Shown here one piece after another: positions 1 through 8,334 of a stretch of 64,000 bases of DNA; the first letter of the stretch is position 1; each line of letters opens with the position of its first letter. Below the pieces are notes generated by a model. It did no database searches and was not told where the DNA came from. It saw only the letters and a program-made list of their open reading frames with translations. A program made the position numbers and the translations under genes. Origin of the DNA: UBA7803 sp034522075 (GTDB taxonomy: Bacteria; Pseudomonadota; Gammaproteobacteria; Pseudomonadales; Azotimanducaceae). The DNA lies in NCBI GenBank assembly GCA_034522075.1, contig JAXHLO010000013.1:11348-75347 (forward strand). The letters run 5' to 3'.

Positions 1-1
1 G

Positions 2-1288
2 CGCCTGAGGTTCTTTACCGGCTGGCCGCTGCTGGCCGGATACTTCCTGCTCCCCTGGGTACAGTGGGGCGAGCGGCAGGCGGTACTGTTCGACCTGCCG
101 GCACGCCAGTTCCACATTTTTGGCGCCACCTTCTGGCCCCAGGACTTCTGGCTGTTGGGCTGGCTGCTGATCATCAGCGCCTTTGCTCTGTTCACCTTCA
201 CCACACTGGTCGGGCGCATCTGGTGCGGCTACACCTGCCCGCAGACCGTCTGGACCGCCATATTCATGTGGATCGAGCAGTTCGCCGAAGGCGAACGCCA
301 CCAGCGCATCCGCCTCGACCAGGCGCCCATGAGTCTGCGCAAAGCCGGCAAACGCACAGTCAAGCACACCATGTGGCTGGGCGCCGCGCTGCTCACCGGG
401 CTGACCTTCGTCGGCTATTTCGTTCCCATACGCGAACTCAGCATCGATCTGGCCACCTTTGACGCCCACCCCTGGGCCATGTTCTGGGTGGCCTTCTTCA
501 CCGCGGCGACCTACATAAACGCCGGCTGGCTGCGCGAGCAGGTATGCATCTACATGTGCCCCTATGCGCGCTTTCAGTCGGCCATGTTCGACCCGGATAC
601 GCTCATCGTCTCCTACGACGACGGCCGCGGCGAACCACGCGGACCGCGCAAACGCGGCCCGAAGCCGGAGCATCTCGGTGACTGCATCGACTGCACCCTC
701 TGCGTACAGGTCTGTCCCACCGGCATCGACATCCGCGACGGCCTGCAATATGAATGCATCGGCTGTGCACAGTGCATCGATGCCTGTAATCAGGTCATGG
801 ACAAAATGGGTTATCCCCAGGGCCTGATCCGCTATACCACGGAAACGGAACTGGCCGGCGGTAAGACCCACTGGATCCGGCCGCGCAGCGTCGGCTACGG
901 GCTGGCACTGCTGATCATGATCGGCCTGTTCAGCTACGCACTGCTGAGCCGCAACCCCATCGCCGTCGACGTGCTGCGGGAACGCGGGGAGCTGTACGAG
1001 CGTCTGGCTGACGGGGCCATCGGCAACCAGTACCGTCTGCGCCTGATCAACAAGTCTCAGCAAGCAGCCGTGCTGGCCGTGAGCGTGGACAGCGCCATGC
1101 CCCTGGAGGTCTCGCAGACCGAACCCGTGCGCATTGCCGGCGGTGAGATGCTCGACCTGCCGCTGAACCTGAGTGCGCCGGGCGCTGCCCTGCCGTCTGC
1201 CAACGTACCGGTCACGGTGCGCGTGTGTGATCAGGCATCCGGTCGCTGCGACAGCGAAGAAACCCGCTTTCTGGGGCCTGCACCATGA
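2..1288 (+). CDS. ccoG: Cytochrome c oxidase accessory protein CcoG (5'-truncated by window edge)
   Basis: This is the C-terminal 428 residues of a CcoG/RdxA/FixG polyferredoxin; the reading frame is open from base 2, so the start lies upstream. The protein sits in the inner membrane and helps assemble cbb3-type cytochrome oxidase, probably by reducing copper. Seen: several hydrophobic segments, the family motif GRIWCGYTCPQTVW, a Cys-rich loop (CIYMCPYARFQ), and two 4Fe-4S binding clusters around bases 683-715 (CIDCTLCVQVCP) and 751-790 (CIGCAQCIDAC). A final membrane segment near base 900 is followed by a periplasmic beta-type domain, as usual for the family. Its stop overlaps the next start (ATGA), so it is coupled to the FixH-like gene, ccoI and ccoS. 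Confidence 0.96.
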   Translation, partial: RLRFFTGWPLLAGYFLLPWVQWGERQAVLFDLPARQFHIFGATFWPQDFWLLGWLLIISAFALFTFTTLVGRIWCGYTCPQTVWTAIFMWIEQFAEGERHQRIRLDQAPMSLRKAGKRTVKHTMWLGAALLTGLTFVGYFVPIRELSIDLATFDAHPWAMFWVAFFTAATYINAGWLREQVCIYMCPYARFQSAMFDPDTLIVSYDDGRGEPRGPRKRGPKPEHLGDCIDCTLCVQVCPTGIDIRDGLQYECIGCAQCIDACNQVMDKMGYPQGLIRYTTETELAGGKTHWIRPRSVGYGLALLIMIGLFSYALLSRNPIAVDVLRERGELYERLADGAIGNQYRLRLINKSQQAAVLAVSVDSAMPLEVSQTEPVRIAGGEMLDLPLNLSAPGAALPSANVPVTVRVCDQASGRCDSEETRFLGPAP

Positions 1289-1440
1289 AGCGCGGCGTAC
1301 TCTATCTGGTGATCGGCATTCCGGCAGCATCCATCGTCATGGGTCTGGTAGTCCTGTACCTGGCCTTTTCCAATGCGGACCCGGGCGTCGACATAGATCA
1401 GCCGCCCCTGTCCAAGACGAGCGGGCGGGAGACATCATGA
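1285..1440 (+). CDS. Minimal FixH/CcoH-like membrane anchor, 51 aa
   Basis: A 51-residue ORF fills the space between ccoG and ccoI and overlaps both by ATGA, so it is almost surely translated. It has one membrane helix (IGIPAASIVMGLVVLYLAF) followed by a short hydrophilic tail. The helix and the residues just after it match the start of FixH/CcoH proteins, which help mature cbb3 oxidase. Full CcoH proteins are usually about 150-180 residues with a periplasmic or cytosolic domain; here only the anchor remains. It may be a shortened but working CcoH or a relic held in place by translational coupling. The position in the cco operon supports the family call; function of the short form is inferred. 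Confidence 0.75.
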   Translation: MKRGVLYLVIGIPAASIVMGLVVLYLAFSNADPGVDIDQPPLSKTSGRETS

Positions 1441-3641
1441 CCCGCTCCACCATCAGCGTGAGCGACATGCATTGCGCCGGTTGTGCCGGCAGAATCGAGA
1501 GCGCGCTCGAGGGCATTGCCGGCATCGAGGCGACCTACGTCAATCCGGCACGCCGCCTGGTTCACGTGGAGCATACGGCCGACATCGACCCCGTGGGGTT
1601 GCTGCAGCCCATCGAAGACGCCGGCTTTCACCCGAGCCTGTCGCGCATCGAATCCGGCAGCGCGCGCCAGCGCGACCTGCTGAAGCGTTTGGGGATTGCC
1701 GGGCTCGCCATGATGCAGGTCATGATGTTCGCCATCGCACTGCACGCCGGCGCCTTCGACGGTATGGAGCCGGCCTATCGCCGGCTCCTGCAACTGGCCA
1801 GCCTGTTGTTCTGCATTCCCGTTGTCGCCTACTCGGCGCTGCCGTTCTTCAGCAGCGCCCTGACGTCGGTGCGCAGCGCGCTGCGCACGCGGTCCAGCGC
1901 CCTGAGCATGGACGTGCCCATCGCTCTGGCCATCGCCGCCGCCTTTTCCGTCAGCCTCGCCAACACCCTCTCCGGCAGCGGTGAGGTCTATTACGATTCA
2001 GTCGTCATGTTCGCTTTCCTGTTGCTCACGGCGCGCTACATCGACGACCGCCTCAAGGTCCGTTTCGAAGACGCCAACTGGACACTGGCGGCATTGCCGG
2101 AACACGCCCCCGTCGTACACCCCGATGGCAGCCTGCACGATCTGCGGCTGGGTGAAATCGGCCAGGGCAGCCGGGTCTGGGTGGAGCAAGGCCGGCAGAT
2201 TCCGCTGGACGGCGTCGTGACCAGCGGTGAGGCGACCCTGGACGAATCGACGCTGACCGGAGAGTCCGTCTGGGTCCGCCGGGTTCCGGGCGAACCGGTC
2301 TTCGCCGGCACCATGAACCGCGGTGCCGGTTTCGAATTGCGCGTCACGTCCACGGTGGCCGACTCCCGCATTGCCGCCATCGCTGAACTGGCAAGCCGTG
2401 CCCAGGCCGACAAACCGCCCGCCGCCCGGCTCGCCGATCAGATCGCCGCCCGCTTCGTTCCGGCCATCCTGCTGCTGGCCGCACTCACCTGGCTGGCGTG
2501 GCAATTCGCCGATCCGTCCCAGGCCTTCGTTGCTGCATTGACGGTGCTGGTGGTGAGCTGTCCCTGCGCCCTGGCTCTGGCCACCCCGGCCGCCATCACC
2601 GCCGCCATGACCCGCCTGCGGCAATGCGGCATTGTCCTGACCCGCAGCGACACCCTGGAGCAGCTTTGCGGTATCGACGCCGCCATCGTCGACAAGACCG
2701 GCACCCTGACCATCCATGACCCGGTACTCAGCGACGTGACATGGCTCGCGGACACCGGTCATAGCCGCACGGAACTGCAACTCGTGGCGGCGGCACTCGA
2801 ACGCCATGCCAGTCATCCGCTGGCGCGGGCCTTTCAGCGAGCCTATCCCCAGGCGGACACCAGCCAGGTCGACGATGTCGAGGTTATTCCCGGCGCCGGC
2901 GTCACCGGCCGCTACCGGGGCCGCAACGTGCGCATCGGCCATGCCGGTTTCTGTGGCGCCCGCGATGACGACGAACGCGCCGTATATCTGGCCGTAGACG
3001 GTGTGCCCGCGGCACGGTTCAGCATCACTGATCCGCTGCGCGGCGATGCCGCTGCGGCAGTAGCCGGACTTCAGTCGGCGGGTATCGACATCACCATGGT
3101 GAGCGGCGACGCCCCGGAGCGTTGCGCTGCGTTGGCCGATACTCTGGGCATCCGCTATGCCGCGCGCCAGGCGCCGGAAAGCAAGCTGGCGCTGGTACGC
3201 GAACTGCAGCAGCAGGGTCACCGGGTTCTCGTACTCGGCGACGGCATCAACGACGTCCCCGTCCTGGCAGCCGCCGATGTGTCCGCCGCCGTGCTGGAAA
3301 GCAGTGATCTGGTGAAGTCGAACGCCGATGTGCTGCTGTTGAGCCGGCGCCTGGGATCCCTGCTCGACCTGCTCGCCGTGGCGCGGCGCACGCGGCGGGT
3401 GGTCCGCCAGAACCTGGGTTGGGCCCTGGCCTACAACGCCACCGCCGTGCCTCTGGCGGCGCTCGGCTTCATGGCGCCATGGGTGGCCGCTCTGGGCATG
3501 GCCGGCAGTTCCATTCTGGTCATGAGCAATGCTGCACGCCTGCTCTCGCGCAACAGGGCTCCGCTCGCGGATGGTCGAGGCGGTACCAGCCCGGGCCGCG
3601 CCATTGCGCCCCTGAGCAATCCGGGATTGGCTCAGCCATGA
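1437..3641 (+). CDS. ccoI: Copper-transporting P1B-type ATPase for cbb3 oxidase assembly
   Basis: CcoI/FixI exports Cu(I) across the inner membrane to supply the copper site of cbb3 oxidase. The 734-residue product starts with a heavy-metal-associated domain (MHCAGC, residues 11-16), followed by membrane helices, the actuator loop (LTGESVW), the intramembrane metal site CPC (C375 and C377), the phosphorylation motif DKTGTLT (D419) and the hinge motif GDGIND (from residue 601). Start chosen at base 1437 because it overlaps the previous stop as ATGA and gives the HMA domain the usual N-terminal position; an open frame runs further upstream but lies inside ccoG. Lies between the FixH-like gene and ccoS in a coupled operon. 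Confidence 0.97.
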   Translation: MTRSTISVSDMHCAGCAGRIESALEGIAGIEATYVNPARRLVHVEHTADIDPVGLLQPIEDAGFHPSLSRIESGSARQRDLLKRLGIAGLAMMQVMMFAIALHAGAFDGMEPAYRRLLQLASLLFCIPVVAYSALPFFSSALTSVRSALRTRSSALSMDVPIALAIAAAFSVSLANTLSGSGEVYYDSVVMFAFLLLTARYIDDRLKVRFEDANWTLAALPEHAPVVHPDGSLHDLRLGEIGQGSRVWVEQGRQIPLDGVVTSGEATLDESTLTGESVWVRRVPGEPVFAGTMNRGAGFELRVTSTVADSRIAAIAELASRAQADKPPAARLADQIAARFVPAILLLAALTWLAWQFADPSQAFVAALTVLVVSCPCALALATPAAITAAMTRLRQCGIVLTRSDTLEQLCGIDAAIVDKTGTLTIHDPVLSDVTWLADTGHSRTELQLVAAALERHASHPLARAFQRAYPQADTSQVDDVEVIPGAGVTGRYRGRNVRIGHAGFCGARDDDERAVYLAVDGVPAARFSITDPLRGDAAAAVAGLQSAGIDITMVSGDAPERCAALADTLGIRYAARQAPESKLALVRELQQQGHRVLVLGDGINDVPVLAAADVSAAVLESSDLVKSNADVLLLSRRLGSLLDLLAVARRTRRVVRQNLGWALAYNATAVPLAALGFMAPWVAALGMAGSSILVMSNAARLLSRNRAPLADGRGGTSPGRAIAPLSNPGLAQP

Positions 3642-3793
3642 CCATCCTGCTGCTCCTCATACCGATCTCGCTGCTGCTCATAGGCATCGCCGCTGCCATG
3701 TTCATCTGGGCGGTCAACAACGATCAGTTCGAAGACCTGGACCGCCACGGCTTCGATATTCTCGAAGATAGATCCGGAGACGACGATTCATGA
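3638..3793 (+). CDS. ccoS: cbb3-type cytochrome oxidase assembly protein CcoS
   Basis: CcoS is a small inner-membrane protein needed for cofactor insertion into cbb3 oxidase. The 51-residue product has one N-terminal membrane helix (LLLLIPISLLLIGIAAAMF) followed by the family signature WAVNNDQFEDLDRHG and an acidic tail. Start overlaps the ccoI stop (ATGA) and its own stop overlaps the next gene in the same way. Size and motif are typical. Confidence 0.96.
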   Translation: MTILLLLIPISLLLIGIAAAMFIWAVNNDQFEDLDRHGFDILEDRSGDDDS

Positions 3794-4431
3794 GAACACT
3801 GCTGAACGGTTTCGTGGTTACCTTAAACCCCGCCCGCGGCTGGCAACGAGTCCACGATGATGCGCCAGGGCTCTTCAGAATCTACGCCCTGCATACCATC
3901 CCGTTCGCATTGATACCGACCATCGCCTGGTATTTCGGGGTGACCCGGCAAGGCTGGAGCGTCGCCGGCGAGGTCATGCGCCTGACACCGGAAAGCGCCC
4001 TGCCCATGTGCGTGCTGTTCTTCCTTGCCATGCTCGGCGGGATCGGCTTTCTCGGCTTCATGGTCCGCTGGATGTCCGCTTCCTACGGCACGAACTCGGA
4101 TCTTGCCCACGGTGTCGCGCTGATCAGCTACACGGCCTCGCCATTCTTTCTGGCCGGCCTGCTGGGTCTGTATCCGTTGCTGTGGCTGGATATGCTCGTG
4201 GGCTGCGCGGTAGCCTGCTATTGCATCTACCTCCTCTACCGCGGCACCAGCGTAGTCATGGATGTCCCCCCGGAGCGGGGATTTCTCTATGCCAGCGCCG
4301 TGTTCGCCGTGGCCCTGGTGTCCTTCGTGGCCCTGCTCGGGGCCACCGTGGTGCTCTGGGACCTCGGTGCGGCGCCGGAATACACCTACGGTGCTGTCCT
4401 GCCGCCGGGCCCGCTCATTCCCGCCGCATGA
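3790..4431 (+). CDS. Yip1-family integral membrane protein
   Basis: The 213-residue product has about five hydrophobic helices and the N-terminal pattern of bacterial Yip1-domain proteins (LNPARGW, then a lumen-like loop and LHTIPFALIPTIAW). The role of bacterial Yip1 proteins is not established. It overlaps ccoS by ATGA, so it is read with the cbb3 assembly genes; whether it takes part in oxidase assembly or is only a rider on the operon cannot be told from sequence. Confidence 0.8.
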   Translation: MRTLLNGFVVTLNPARGWQRVHDDAPGLFRIYALHTIPFALIPTIAWYFGVTRQGWSVAGEVMRLTPESALPMCVLFFLAMLGGIGFLGFMVRWMSASYGTNSDLAHGVALISYTASPFFLAGLLGLYPLLWLDMLVGCAVACYCIYLLYRGTSVVMDVPPERGFLYASAVFAVALVSFVALLGATVVLWDLGAAPEYTYGAVLPPGPLIPAA

Positions 4432-4474
4432 CGCTACGGCATGACCTCGGAGCCAGAAATTCTAGCGAGGGGCG

Positions 4475-4503
4475 TTCAATGCCGGCCTGCCGGCAGCTAC
4501 AAT
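4475..4503 (+). promoter_or_regulatory. Candidate sigma-70 promoter of trxB
   Basis: TTCAAT (4475-4480) and TACAAT (4498-4503) are separated by 17 bases and lie about 30 bases before the trxB start. The -10 is good and the -35 weak. Fits a separate promoter for trxB after the cco operon. Confidence 0.4.
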
Positions 4504-4531
4504 GGCGCGCTTTTTCTGACCGGAAACCACC

Positions 4532-5476
4532 GTGGCAGACCATCATCATCGCCTCATCGTGCTCGGCTCCGGCCCTGCCGGCTATACGGCCGCTCTTTAC
4601 GCAGCCCGGGCAAACCTGCAGCCCGTACTGATTACCGGTGTGGAGGTGGGCGGCCAGCTCACCACCACCACTGAAGTCGAGAACTGGCCCGGCGGACATG
4701 CCGAACTGCAGGGCCCCGAGCTCATGACGCAGATGGCCGATCATGTCAGCCGGTTCGACGCCAGCATCGTCAACGACTACATCACGGCCGTCGATCTTTC
4801 CGCCGCGCCGTTCGAGCTCAGCGGAGACAATGCCAGCTACTCGTGCGATGCCTTGATCATCGCCACCGGAGCTTCGGCCAAATACCTCGGCCTGCCGTCG
4901 GAAGAGGCCTACAAAGGCCGCGGGGTCAGCGCCTGCGCCACCTGCGACGGGTTTTTCTACCGCAACCAGACGGTGACCGTCATCGGCGGCGGCAACACGG
5001 CCGCCGAGGAGGCCCTGTACCTGTCGAACCTGTGCAGCAAGGTCTATCTGGTGCATCGGCGCGATGAGTTGCGCGCCGAGAAAATCCTGCAGGACCGCCT
5101 GTTCGCCCGGGAGAATATCGAGCCGCTGTGGAATCACACCCTGGAAGAAGTACTCGGCGACGACCAGGGCGTCAGCGGCGTGCGGCTGCGGGCCACTGGG
5201 GACGGCAGCGAAAGGCGCCTGGACGTTACCGGCGTATTCATCGCCATCGGCCATCAACCGAACACACAGATCTTCGAAGGCCAACTGGAAATGAGCGGCG
5301 GCTACATCATTACCCGCAGCGGACTCGACGGCAACGCCACGGCCGCCAGCGTACCGGGCGTGTTCGCCGCCGGCGATGTGGCCGACCACGTTTATCGCCA
5401 GGCCATCACGTCGGCGGGCTTCGGCTGTATGGCGGCGCTGGACGCGGAAAAGTATCTGGATGCGCTGGACCTCTGA
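4532..5476 (+). CDS. trxB: Thioredoxin-disulfide reductase
   Basis: TrxB passes electrons from NADPH through FAD to thioredoxin in the cytosol. The 314-residue product is the normal length. Seen: FAD-binding GSGPAGYTAALYAAR near residue 12, the redox pair C135-ATC138 (CATC), a second nucleotide-binding GGGNTAAEEA and the C-terminal FAD motif AAGDVADHVYRQAIT. The start is GTG; it directly precedes a HHH stretch. One hundred bases separate it from the Yip1 gene. Confidence 0.96.
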   Translation: MADHHHRLIVLGSGPAGYTAALYAARANLQPVLITGVEVGGQLTTTTEVENWPGGHAELQGPELMTQMADHVSRFDASIVNDYITAVDLSAAPFELSGDNASYSCDALIIATGASAKYLGLPSEEAYKGRGVSACATCDGFFYRNQTVTVIGGGNTAAEEALYLSNLCSKVYLVHRRDELRAEKILQDRLFARENIEPLWNHTLEEVLGDDQGVSGVRLRATGDGSERRLDVTGVFIAIGHQPNTQIFEGQLEMSGGYIITRSGLDGNATAASVPGVFAAGDVADHVYRQAITSAGFGCMAALDAEKYLDALDL

Positions 5477-5527
5477 CCCCGACCGCAACGGAACCACTCA
5501 AGCACATTAAGGAACAGCGCTAACTGG

Positions 5528-5556
5528 CTGACTTTCAGGCAGTTTTCGTCTATTAT
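5528..5556 (+). promoter_or_regulatory. Candidate sigma-70 promoter of the small gene at 5585
   Basis: CTGACT (5528-5533), a 17-base spacer and TATTAT (5551-5556) lie between trxB and the next gene. The -10 matches five of six consensus bases and the -35 four of six. Confidence 0.45.
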
Positions 5557-5584
5557 TCTGCGCAATTCGAGGCTGGTGCCCGCC

Positions 5585-5962
5585 ATGCACAACTTCATTT
5601 CCCTGAAGAGCACGCAACCCAAGGCCGTTGCCCGCTACAAGCGCGAGGTTCGCGCCATCGTGGTGGACCGGGCTGCCGACCATATCGAACAGTTGCTGCC
5701 CAGCGGCCGCAAACCGTCCCCGCGCAGCTATGAGAAGGCCTTTCAGGAAGGCCTGCTGCGCGCCAAGCTGGACGTCATGGCGGAACTGTTCCGTATCATG
5801 CACGACCTGGCCCGTCCGAGCGCCGTGGCCGACTGGTCCCGCGGCGACGACGGCCTGCGCCGCAAGCCCCGCAGCGCCAGCGCCACCATGCAGCTCATCG
5901 TCAGCTACGAGCAGGTTGTGCGCTACGTGGCCGGCATTCGCAGCGCCAGCAAACCCAGGTAA
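5585..5962 (+). CDS. Small soluble protein of unknown function
   Basis: I do not recognise this 125-residue protein. It is charged, Arg/Lys-rich and probably all-helical, with no membrane segment or signal peptide; codon use matches neighbours, and it has its own promoter-like sequence. ATG at 5585 is preferred; a GTG nine bases upstream is possible, and the only SD-like GAGG (5569-5572) suits the ATG better although it is 12 bases away. It stands alone between trxB and the convergent pcm gene. No function is proposed. Confidence 0.6.
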   Translation: MHNFISLKSTQPKAVARYKREVRAIVVDRAADHIEQLLPSGRKPSPRSYEKAFQEGLLRAKLDVMAELFRIMHDLARPSAVADWSRGDDGLRRKPRSASATMQLIVSYEQVVRYVAGIRSASKPR

Positions 5963-5969
5963 CAGCAGG

Positions 5970-6731
5970 TCAGTGGTCACCGGTAAGCGGCACGAACTGC
6001 ACGGGCAGTACGTCGCGGCGCTCGAGCGATCCGTCCTTGGCCTTAGTCAGCACCACCAGCATCTGGCCGCCGTGCTGGGGCCCCAGCGGCAGCACCAGGC
6101 GCCCCCCGGGGGCAAGCTGCTCCACGAGCTCCGGCGGTGTCTGTTCGCTCACAGCCGTCACGATGATGCCGTCGAAGGGCCCTGCCTCCGGCCAGCCGTA
6201 CCAGCCGTCACCGGCTTTGACGTGGACATCGCGGTAACCGAGCTCGTCCAGCCTGGCAGCGGCGGTTTCCGCCAGTTCCGGCACGATCTCGATGGTATAC
6301 ACCTGCGCCACGAGCTCTCCGAGAATGGCGGCCTGATACCCCGATCCGGTACCGATTTCCAGAATCCGGTCACCGGCGGCAGGTTCCAGCAGTTCGGTCA
6401 TCAACGCGACGATGAACGGCTGCGAGATGGTCTGACCGTGACCAATACGCAACGGTGTATTGGCATAGGCACTGGCTCGGGCATCTTCCGGCACGAACCG
6501 GTCTCTGGGAACTGCACGTACAGCGTCGATCACCGCGGCAGAGATCTCCGCGAGCCCCGTGTACGCGACCGTTTGCCGGGCGTCGTTCTGTATGGCTTCG
6601 ATCATGCCGTTCATGACTGCTTCCCGCGTTTCGTCGGCGTTCCCGCAGGCAGGAGCGGCCCACGCCGGTACCGAGGCCAATAGTGCCAGAACCAGGTTCC
6701 GTATCCAGCAGCTGCAACGCCGCAGACTCAT
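5970..6731 (-). CDS. pcm: Protein-L-isoaspartate O-methyltransferase with export signal
   Basis: Pcm methylates isoaspartyl residues in damaged proteins so that they can revert to aspartate. The 253-residue product carries the SAM-binding motif ILEIGTGSGYQAA, the family stretch LRIGHGQTISQPF and VHVKAGDGWYG. Unlike cytosolic Pcm (about 210 residues), it starts with a Sec-type signal (LVLALLASVPAWAAPA) and an extra pre-domain, so it is likely periplasmic. Such exported forms occur in several proteobacteria. It is divergent from the Hen1-like gene. Confidence 0.92.
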   Translation of the reverse strand: MSLRRCSCWIRNLVLALLASVPAWAAPACGNADETREAVMNGMIEAIQNDARQTVAYTGLAEISAAVIDAVRAVPRDRFVPEDARASAYANTPLRIGHGQTISQPFIVALMTELLEPAAGDRILEIGTGSGYQAAILGELVAQVYTIEIVPELAETAAARLDELGYRDVHVKAGDGWYGWPEAGPFDGIIVTAVSEQTPPELVEQLAPGGRLVLPLGPQHGGQMLVVLTKAKDGSLERRDVLPVQFVPLTGDH

Positions 6732-6770
6732 GGGGAAATCCTACTCCCGGACGGTGCCGCTATCTACTCC

Positions 6771-7433
6771 ATGCCGCAGTACACTGGTGTGATGCGTCGC
6801 TGTCCGCCAAACATGCCTCATAGAGCCGCCGAACTTCACGATGAACGTCTCGAGCAGACCGTCGAGCTGATGTGCCGCCTGGGCGCCCGGAGCGTGCTCG
6901 ATCTCGGCTGCGGTGCCGGGCTGCTGCTCCATCGGCTGCTGCAGACCGGCCGATTCCAGGAACTCGTAGGCCTGGAGCAAAACGGCGAAGCGCTGCTGCA
7001 GGCCCGTGCCATGCTGGCGCAATGCCAGTCCGGCAGCACCCAGCTGAAAATTCTGCACGGCTCCTTTACCGAATCCAACCCGGCCCTCACCGGCTTCGAC
7101 GCCGCGGTGATGCTCGAGACCATCGAGCATGTGCCGCCGCAGTCGTTGTCCCTGGTGGAGACTGCCGTCTTCGGTCAGTACCGGCCTGCCGCACTGTTCA
7201 TGACCACGCCCAACCAGGAGTACAACCCCCTGCTCGGCCTGGAACCCGGGGAGCGCCGCGACGACGACCACAAGTTCGAATGGAGCCGCGCCAGGTTCCG
7301 CGCCTGGGCCGGCGGCGTAGCCCGGCGCAACGGTTATCGCGTAACGTTCAGCGGTATCGGCGAGTGGCATGCCGATGCCGGCGAGCCTACCCAGACGGCG
7401 TTGTTCACCCGCGCCGACGCAGACGCTCGATGA
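6771..7433 (+). CDS. Stand-alone Hen1-like 3'-terminal RNA ribose 2'-O-methyltransferase
   Basis: Hen1 methylates the 2'-OH of the 3'-terminal ribose of RNA. The 220-residue product has the SAM motif VLDLGCGAG and both parts of the Hen1 metal site: E116-TI-E119-H120 (ETIEH) and H167 (DDDHKFEWSR), plus TTPNQEYN and the closing block GEPTQTALF. These features separate Hen1 from ordinary class I methyltransferases. In classic bacterial RNA repair, Hen1 has an N-terminal domain and a Pnkp partner next door; both are absent here. Start at 6771 is the first ATG after the divergent pcm gene; ATG at 6792 or 6813 is also possible. The end overlaps the convergent gene by 29 bases. Confidence 0.82.
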   Translation: MPQYTGVMRRCPPNMPHRAAELHDERLEQTVELMCRLGARSVLDLGCGAGLLLHRLLQTGRFQELVGLEQNGEALLQARAMLAQCQSGSTQLKILHGSFTESNPALTGFDAAVMLETIEHVPPQSLSLVETAVFGQYRPAALFMTTPNQEYNPLLGLEPGERRDDDHKFEWSRARFRAWAGGVARRNGYRVTFSGIGEWHADAGEPTQTALFTRADADAR

Positions 7434-8286
7434 GGCTGGAGGTGTCCCAGCGGCCGCCGCCGTAGCTCTGCACATCGGCATAGAACTGATCCACCAGGGC
7501 GGTGAGCGGCAGCCGGGCATGCACCTTTCGCGCGGTGGCCAAGGTGATGTCCAGGTCTTTACGCATCCAGTTCACGGCAAAGCCGAAATCGAACTCGCCG
7601 CGCGCCATGGTCGCGGAACGATTGTCCATCTGCCACGACTGGGCGGCGCCCTTGGCAATGACCTCGACCACCTCGTTGGGATCGAGCCCCGCCTGTTCGG
7701 CGAAATGCAGGCCCTCCGCCAGCCCCTGCAGGATGCCGGCGATGCAGATCTGATTGACCATCTTAGTGAGCTGACCTGCCCCCGCCGGCCCCATCAGCCG
7801 CACCGATTTGGCGTAGCTGTCCAACACCGGGCGCAGGCGCCGGAATGTTGCCTCGTCGCCACCGACCATGACGGTGAGCGCACCGTTCTCCGCCCCCGCC
7901 TGGCCGCCGGAGACCGGCGCATCGAGGAAGCCGCAATCGGCGTCGCCGGCCGCAGCGTGCAGTTCCCGGGCAAGGTCGGCGGATGCGGTGGTGTGGTCGA
8001 CCAGCACGCAGCCGGAGCGGAGCCCGGCGAGAACGCCGTCGTCACCGTAAACCACCGAGCGCACATCATCGTCGTTGCCCACGCAGACGAACACCGCGTC
8101 CGCCTGCGCCGCCGCCTCCCGCGGCGTCGCGCACCGCTCGCCGGCATAGGTCCCGCACCACTGCTCGGCACGTTCACCGGTACGGTTGTAAACCCGTACG
8201 GCGTAGCCTGCCCCGCTCAGATGGCCCGCCATCGGATAGCCCATCACGCCCAGACCGACGAACGCCACGGTCTTCACGTCCTGCAT
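7405..8286 (-). CDS. NAD(P)-dependent 3-hydroxyisobutyrate-dehydrogenase-family oxidoreductase
   Basis: Members oxidise 3-hydroxyisobutyrate, reduce tartronate semialdehyde or act on similar beta-hydroxy acids. The 293-residue product has the Rossmann motif GLGVMGYPMAGHL at the N-terminus, the substrate-binding signature DAPVSGGQAGAENG and the conserved lysine region GAGQLTKMVNQ. It is the last gene of a three-gene set with a hydrolase and an acyl-CoA ligase, which suggests breakdown of a short acid, but the substrate is not readable from sequence. Confidence 0.9.
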   Translation of the reverse strand: MQDVKTVAFVGLGVMGYPMAGHLSGAGYAVRVYNRTGERAEQWCGTYAGERCATPREAAAQADAVFVCVGNDDDVRSVVYGDDGVLAGLRSGCVLVDHTTASADLARELHAAAGDADCGFLDAPVSGGQAGAENGALTVMVGGDEATFRRLRPVLDSYAKSVRLMGPAGAGQLTKMVNQICIAGILQGLAEGLHFAEQAGLDPNEVVEVIAKGAAQSWQMDNRSATMARGEFDFGFAVNWMRKDLDITLATARKVHARLPLTALVDQFYADVQSYGGGRWDTSSLIERLRRRG

Positions 8287-8334
8287 GCTCTGCTCCCGTT
8301 TCAGTGTCGTGTCAGTGAGGCACCCCGACCGATC

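Noticed and set aside
1998..3221. A 407-codon minus-strand frame inside ccoI
   Set aside because: Shadow of ccoI, no motif, low-complexity Gly/Ala/Arg text.
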